From: Bacteroidota bacterium
Lineage (GTDB): Bacteria; Bacteroidota; Bacteroidia; NS11-12g; UBA955
Assembly: GCA_008081305.1 (NCBI GenBank)
Contig: VMCP01000035.1
Location: forward strand, 1-11,500
DNA: 11,500 nucleotides
Direction of reading: 5' to 3'
A model generated the notes under the pieces. It was not told the DNA's origin and ran no database searches. It was given only the letters and a program-made list of their open reading frames with translations. Both the position numbers and the translations under genes were made by a program. Positions 7,828 to 11,500 of this stretch are shown here, one piece after another (the stretch's first letter is position 1; the number at the start of each line of letters is the position of its first letter).

Positions 7828-8291
7828 TTCGCAGCGCGAAATTCTAATTCTTCCACAATGGTTGAACCATCACGATCTAAGTAAGTGCGACTCATTTTAA
7901 CGGCCGTATTGGTTTTAGAGTCTATTTTAAACGTCGCATAAAAAATACCACTCATGTTTACTTCGTCTGAAGTAGGCGATGTCATGCTCCAGTCTGTCTC
8001 TTCCACGTCTGGCTGACCATCGTAGCATTTTTTTGCATTCGTTGTGATTTTACATGTGGTTTTTGTTGCAAAACGATACACATCGTCTTTCATGCATTCA
8101 TCCATCATGTCAAGCGTTGGTGCTCCCTCATCTGTTTGGGTGTACTTGTAAAGTTTCCAAGGCTGAATCATCATTACTTCCTGGTTGTTCTTTCCTGTGA
8201 TATCTACATCACTACCATCTCCATCATCCTTACATGCCGTCGTGAAAATTAGACTTGCTGCAAGAATTAAAAACAATCTATTCGCTTTCAT
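7824..8291 (-). CDS. Small lipocalin-like lipoprotein
   Basis: A 155-residue predicted lipoprotein: MKANRLFLIL, then a hydrophobic run ending in a lipobox-like FTTAC, with Cys20 as the lipidated residue, followed by an Asp/Gly-rich linker (KDDGDGSDVD). The body resembles the lipocalin-like domains common in Bacteroidota: QPWKLYKY near 43-50, DECMKDDVYRF at 65-74, later cysteines (80, 89), a second Trp at 101, and alternating beta-rich segments. The family's Trp-Lys-Leu start and D-x-C-x-x-D-D motif are the main support. Its ligand and role are unknown. It lies 41 nt downstream of tcdA on the same strand and could share its transcript, but also has its own -7-like box 4 nt before the ATG. Convergent with the TPR gene. 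Confidence 0.82.
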   Translation of the reverse strand: MKANRLFLILAASLIFTTACKDDGDGSDVDITGKNNQEVMMIQPWKLYKYTQTDEGAPTLDMMDECMKDDVYRFATKTTCKITTNAKKCYDGQPDVEETDWSMTSPTSDEVNMSGIFYATFKIDSKTNTAVKMSRTYLDRDGSTIVEELEFRAAN

Positions 8292-8295
8292 ATGG

Positions 8296-8303
8296 CGAAA
8301 ATA
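8296..8303 (-). promoter_or_regulatory. Possible -7 box of the lipocalin-like lipoprotein gene
   Basis: The minus strand reads TATTTTCG, one mismatch from TAnnTTTG (the same T-to-C change as the rocD box), then 4 nt (CCAT) and the ATG. No -33 TTTG is seen at the expected distance, so this rests mainly on the spacing shared with four other genes in the window. Confidence 0.3.
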
Positions 8304-8332
8304 GGGTTTTAATCAGTTTGGTTTTGTAAAAT

Positions 8333-9055
8333 TTAAGAATCAATTAAATCTTGAATAACCTCAGAAGCCATTCTTAGCCCAAATAATGCGGGCATATATG
8401 AAATAGTACCATAGAATGATTTCTTGAAGTTTGATCCATCCGTAAGCTTTAGGCTGTCTTTATTCAAGTCACTTGAATTGAAAACTACCTTAAAGCCTTT
8501 TCTGATGTTATGTGTTTTCAATCGTTTACGTACTGTTCTTGCAAATGGACAATTATACGTTTTTGAAATATCCGCAACATGCACTTTGGATGCATCCGTT
8601 TTTCCTCCAGCGCCCATACTACTGATAAATCGCTGTTTGAGCTCATAACATGTTTTGATGAGGTATAATTTTGGTGAAACTGAATCAATACAATCCATCA
8701 CATAATCAAAATCACCGTTTTGAATCAAGGCAATATTATCCTCGGGCTTTTGAAATTCATCAATAACCGTCAGGCTGATATCTGAATTGATATCCATTAT
8801 CCGATCCGCCATGACTTTGGCTTTTTTGTGACCTATTGTACTATCCAAAGCAGGTAATTGTCGATTTTTATTGGTCTTATCAACTGTATCGCCATCCACG
8901 ATGGTCATTGAACCAACCCCAGAACGTGCAATAAATTCTGCCGCAAAACTTCCTACACCACCTAATCCAACAATCAAGACTTTGGATTTTTGGAGTTTTT
9001 GAAGTGCATTCTCACCAATTAGTAATTCAGTTCTTTCCAACCAATCAGGATTCAT
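8333..9055 (-). CDS. tcdA: tRNA threonylcarbamoyladenosine dehydratase (ThiF/E1-like)
   Basis: ATP-dependent enzyme that cyclises t6A at position 37 of ANN-decoding tRNAs to ct6A; cytosolic. The 240 residues show the E1-like fold: N-terminal LERTELLIGENALQKL, nucleotide-binding GLGGVGSFAAE at 30-40, the D-G-D (54-56) and KNRQ (63-66) ATP-site residues, DCIDS at 121-125, the GAGGKTDASKV segment at 148-158, and CPFARTVRKRLK at 169-180. This order and the FKVVFNSSDL stretch separate TcdA from ThiF and MoeB, which carry Zn-binding CxxC pairs not seen here. E. coli TcdA is slightly longer (about 268). The ATG start gives the usual family N-terminus. Transcribed divergently from the protease gene across 69 nt, with the lipocalin-like gene downstream. 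Confidence 0.92.
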   Translation of the reverse strand: MNPDWLERTELLIGENALQKLQKSKVLIVGLGGVGSFAAEFIARSGVGSMTIVDGDTVDKTNKNRQLPALDSTIGHKKAKVMADRIMDINSDISLTVIDEFQKPEDNIALIQNGDFDYVMDCIDSVSPKLYLIKTCYELKQRFISSMGAGGKTDASKVHVADISKTYNCPFARTVRKRLKTHNIRKGFKVVFNSSDLNKDSLKLTDGSNFKKSFYGTISYMPALFGLRMASEVIQDLIDS

Positions 9056-9060
9056 ATCTG

Positions 9061-9095
9061 CAAAAATACGGTCATAAGCTTATTCTACTTTCAAT
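9061..9095 (-). promoter_or_regulatory. Candidate promoter of tcdA
   Basis: On the minus strand ATTG (9095-9092), a 23-nt spacer, then TATTTTTG (9068-9061), a full match to TAnnTTTG. Five nt (CAGAT) separate it from the tcdA ATG. The spacer is at the long end of what is known for Bacteroidota. The predicted transcript would have almost no 5' leader. Confidence 0.45.
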
Positions 9096-9120
9096 TCATG
9101 TGATTATATATCTACATTTG
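9089..9120 (+). promoter_or_regulatory. Candidate promoter of the S8 protease gene
   Basis: TTTC at 9089-9092 (three of four bases of the -33 TTTG), a 20-nt spacer, and TACATTTG at 9113-9120, a full -7 consensus match. Four nt (ATTC) separate it from the ATG at 9125. Its -33 region overlaps that of the divergent tcdA promoter, so the two could interfere. Confidence 0.45.
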
Positions 9121-9124
9121 ATTC

Positions 9125-11392
9125 ATGAACATTGCGAGATTGAGGGCCGTTAGTATAAGTTTATTTTCTGTTACAACAACTATGCTGTTCGGACAGCAAA
9201 ATATTGGATTTTCTCCCTTAAAAAATTCGCCTATTTATTCATCTAATGCCCGATTACTTGGATCGGAACAATTTCAAAATATTTTATTTATAAACCACGA
9301 TGGAACTATCCCTGTAATAGGATCCCACAATAATGCAGAAAGAATAATAGCCTTATTCCAATCATGGGATGCACGCTATAAAGTACGTAGCCATACATTC
9401 ACAGCTGACTTATCACTTGAGCAAATCAAACTCCTAAGCAATTTCTCCGTGGTTACGTTTTTGGATATTACTACAAAACTCAACTCTGCGAGAAAGAATG
9501 ATCAGAAAGCCCTGGCAAAATCCAAAGTTGACCAGGTGTACGAGATAAAATCACCTCCAATCAAAGGATCGGGTGTTGTTGTTGGGATTGTGGATATCGG
9601 CTTTCAAACTACGCATCCTACCTTTTTTAATGAAAACGGAGAACAATATCGTGTCAAAAGATATTGGCAACAGAAATATAAAAATCTTCAAGGTCCATTA
9701 CCTTTTAAATATGGCATACTTAAAAACTCAAAAGAGGAGATTCTAAATGCCAATGACAATGATGGAGCCCATGGCACCCATGTAGCAGGAATTGCCTCAG
9801 GTTCAGGGTTTAAAAGCCCAGATTTGAAGTATGCTGGGGTAGCTCCTGAATCAGATTTGGTTTTTGTTGGAATCAAATATCAAAACGATACCATTGGAGG
9901 GAGTGCACTAGGCGATTACATTGTTGCCAATAATGCTATTATTGATGGCTTTGATTACATCTTTGATTATGCAGATTCGATGAAGAAGCCAGCTGTATGT
10001 AACCTCTCTTGGGGTATGCACACAGGCCCTCATGATGGCACGTCTTTATTTGATTTATCGCTTGAAGATTTAGTCAACACGAAGAATAGATATTCCGGAA
10101 ACAATAACGGGCGAATTTTAGTTGGTGCCAACGGAAATAGCGCCCAACATGAAATGCACGTTCATTTGGATTTAAAGAACGATACATTAGAAACTCTGGC
10201 TATGGACAGGAGCCGGGATAATTACAAAAAGGAAGAATCGGTGTATTGCGATTTTTGGGCAGAAAAGGGTAGTGAGATAAATATGAAAATCAGCCTTATT
10301 GATTCAAATGGGAATGAATTGCTATCATCTGGCTATTTCAATTTTCATCAGGATGATATAATTGATCAAGTTTTTACCTCTTCCACAGATACATTGAAGT
10401 TTACCGCAAGTCTGAACAAATCCTACCCACATAACGGAAAATCTAATGTGCTCCTTATGGCGTATACGCCTACCAATAAAAGGTTCTTTAAAGTATCTTT
10501 TGCTGGCAATGGTGAAATTCATGGTTGGAATAGTGGGCGTGTTCGAGAATGGACGTCAGGAACGTTTAGGAATTACATTAGAAAATACAAACCTAATAAT
10601 TGGATCAATGGTGATGCAGATCATACCTTAATTGAAAACGGAGGAACATCGAAGGCAATTATCTCTGTAGGATCATACAACAACAGGGTGAATTGGTTGA
10701 ATTTCAAAGGGAATTTCCAAAGTGATAGCGGTGTGGCTGAAGAAGAAATAAGCCGGTTTTCATCTCACGGTCCTAGCATTGATGGGCGAATAAAACCAGA
10801 CGTTAGTGCTCCTGGGCAGTTTATTGCCTCGTCTTATAATAAGAATGCCGTTCCTGGTTGGTTGGCGCCTTATGTTGTTCACCTTGATAGTTGGAATGGC
10901 GATCCTGTATATTATGTTCTGCTCAGTGGCACTTCTATGGCCTCTCCACAAGTTGCGGGTATTGTGGCCCTAATGCTTGAAGCATCTAATGGTACATTGA
11001 ACTATGTGCACATTAGCGAGATTTTAAGAGAGACCGCTTACAGAGATGCATTTTCAGGCAGCAATGCTAATAATGTGTATGGTTTTGGTAAAGTAGATGC
11101 ATACCAGGCCGTATTACAATCGATTCAGACAGCCAGGAAAAATACCCTTACCAAGAATCCATCCATTGCATACGTCAATCATGATCGCGATATAGCGATA
11201 AAATTTGATGACCAAAAGAATTTAAATCGAAGCATGCTATATACCATATACTCACAAGAAGGGCGTATTGTTCAAAGGGGATCTTTGAGAGATGGCCTAA
11301 TACCGCTGAGCAACAGAATAAGAACTGGAATTTATTTATTGCACCTATCGGATGGACAACTGACGATGAAGCAGAGTCTATTTATCCCTTAG
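9125..11392 (+). CDS. Secreted subtilisin-like serine protease (S8) with type IX sorting domain
   Basis: A 755-residue secreted protease. Residues 1-24 are a signal peptide ending near LFGQ. Residues about 30-120 look like a propeptide region. The S8 triad is complete: Asp157 in VVVGIVDIGF, His216 in HGTHVAGIASG, Ser604 in LSGTSMASPQVAG, with oxyanion-hole Asn338 in VGANGNS. Between Asn338 and VGSYNN (about 515) lies an insert of roughly 160 residues, rich in beta strands (for example about 372-470). The usual SSHGPSIDGRIKPDVSAPG precedes the Ser motif. Residues about 680-755 match a Por/type IX C-terminal sorting domain: YTIYSQEGRIVQRGSL, then RTGIYLLHLSDG and a closing MKQSLF. It is probably exported by Sec, then moved to the surface or outside by T9SS. 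Substrate unknown. Its last 11 nt overlap a convergent gene. Confidence 0.94.
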   Translation: MNIARLRAVSISLFSVTTTMLFGQQNIGFSPLKNSPIYSSNARLLGSEQFQNILFINHDGTIPVIGSHNNAERIIALFQSWDARYKVRSHTFTADLSLEQIKLLSNFSVVTFLDITTKLNSARKNDQKALAKSKVDQVYEIKSPPIKGSGVVVGIVDIGFQTTHPTFFNENGEQYRVKRYWQQKYKNLQGPLPFKYGILKNSKEEILNANDNDGAHGTHVAGIASGSGFKSPDLKYAGVAPESDLVFVGIKYQNDTIGGSALGDYIVANNAIIDGFDYIFDYADSMKKPAVCNLSWGMHTGPHDGTSLFDLSLEDLVNTKNRYSGNNNGRILVGANGNSAQHEMHVHLDLKNDTLETLAMDRSRDNYKKEESVYCDFWAEKGSEINMKISLIDSNGNELLSSGYFNFHQDDIIDQVFTSSTDTLKFTASLNKSYPHNGKSNVLLMAYTPTNKRFFKVSFAGNGEIHGWNSGRVREWTSGTFRNYIRKYKPNNWINGDADHTLIENGGTSKAIISVGSYNNRVNWLNFKGNFQSDSGVAEEEISRFSSHGPSIDGRIKPDVSAPGQFIASSYNKNAVPGWLAPYVVHLDSWNGDPVYYVLLSGTSMASPQVAGIVALMLEASNGTLNYVHISEILRETAYRDAFSGSNANNVYGFGKVDAYQAVLQSIQTARKNTLTKNPSIAYVNHDRDIAIKFDDQKNLNRSMLYTIYSQEGRIVQRGSLRDGLIPLSNRIRTGIYLLHLSDGQLTMKQSLFIP

Positions 11393-11500
11393 AATTCTTC
11401 CAATCGATGTAGGAATTGACGTGTCGGCTTTTCTTTTCCTCATAGATATCGTTGATGGTAACCATTATGCCTGTTTCTTCAACGCCCCCAAAATGATGAT
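11382..11500 (-). CDS. Unidentified protein, C-terminal 38 residues (partial)
   Basis: Translating the minus strand inward from the window's right edge gives 38 open codons, then TAA at 11384-11382. The fragment contains EETGIMVTINDIYEEKKSR and ends YIDWKNSKG. It is charged and looks like the end of a soluble protein; no family is recognised. The opposing plus frame over 11394-11500 is also open but lacks a start that would make it a gene and reads as hydrophobic antisense. The gene converges on the protease gene and overlaps it by 11 nt. Confidence 0.5.
   Translation of the reverse strand, partial: HHFGGVEETGIMVTINDIYEEKKSRHVNSYIDWKNSKG

Noticed and set aside
11394..11500. Plus-strand open frame after the protease stop.
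   Set aside because: It has no upstream start and reads as hydrophobic antisense to the better minus-strand coding end.
1..11500. Mobile elements, CRISPR arrays, toxin-antitoxin pairs, defence genes or biosynthetic clusters, including tRNA-Leu as an integration site.
   Set aside because: No transposase or integrase motifs, no regularly spaced repeats, no duplicated tRNA 3' end, and all genes read as housekeeping or envelope functions.

Overview
The window is ordinary chromosomal DNA from a member of the Bacteroidota, most likely near the Flavobacteriales. Three things point there: a secreted protease ending in a type IX secretion (Por) sorting domain, promoters of the Bacteroidota type (-33 TTTG / -7 TAnnTTTG), and near absence of Shine-Dalgarno sequences. 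The DNA is AT-rich. I see no mobile element, CRISPR array, phage gene or integration scar, and no gene-free stretch longer than 80 bases.

Layout. Positions 1-2371 (minus strand) hold the cell-shape operon mreB-mreC-mreD; mreD runs off the left edge and was found by translating the minus strand directly. Upstream of mreB on the same strand (2435-5401) is a 988-residue predicted outer-membrane protein with a degenerate peptidase-like N-terminal region and an Omp85/BamA-like barrel end. Divergent from it is rocD (5480-6700, ornithine aminotransferase), then tRNA-Leu(UAA) (6732-6815), then a TPR lipoprotein gene whose ATG begins only 4 nt after the tRNA. Convergent to this is a small lipocalin-like lipoprotein gene (7824-8291), with tcdA (8333-9055, ThiF/E1-like enzyme of the ct6A tRNA modification) upstream of it on the same strand. 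Divergent from tcdA is a 755-residue subtilisin-family protease (9125-11392). The right edge holds the last 38 codons of an unidentified minus-strand gene.

How the genes relate. mreBCD is a true functional unit (elongasome scaffold). The other genes are separate housekeeping or envelope functions packed tightly: stop codons overlap at both convergent junctions, and the divergent spacers are 78 and 69 bp.

The most interesting signal is not a gene. Five start codons (the outer-membrane protein's GTG, rocD, the small lipoprotein, tcdA and the protease) each lie 4-5 nt downstream of a -7-like box (TAnnTTTG or TAnnTTCG). That places the predicted transcription start on or next to the start codon, as expected for leaderless mRNAs. 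The TPR gene, 4 nt after a tRNA, would become nearly leaderless after tRNA 3'-end processing. I found no convincing undescribed multi-gene system.
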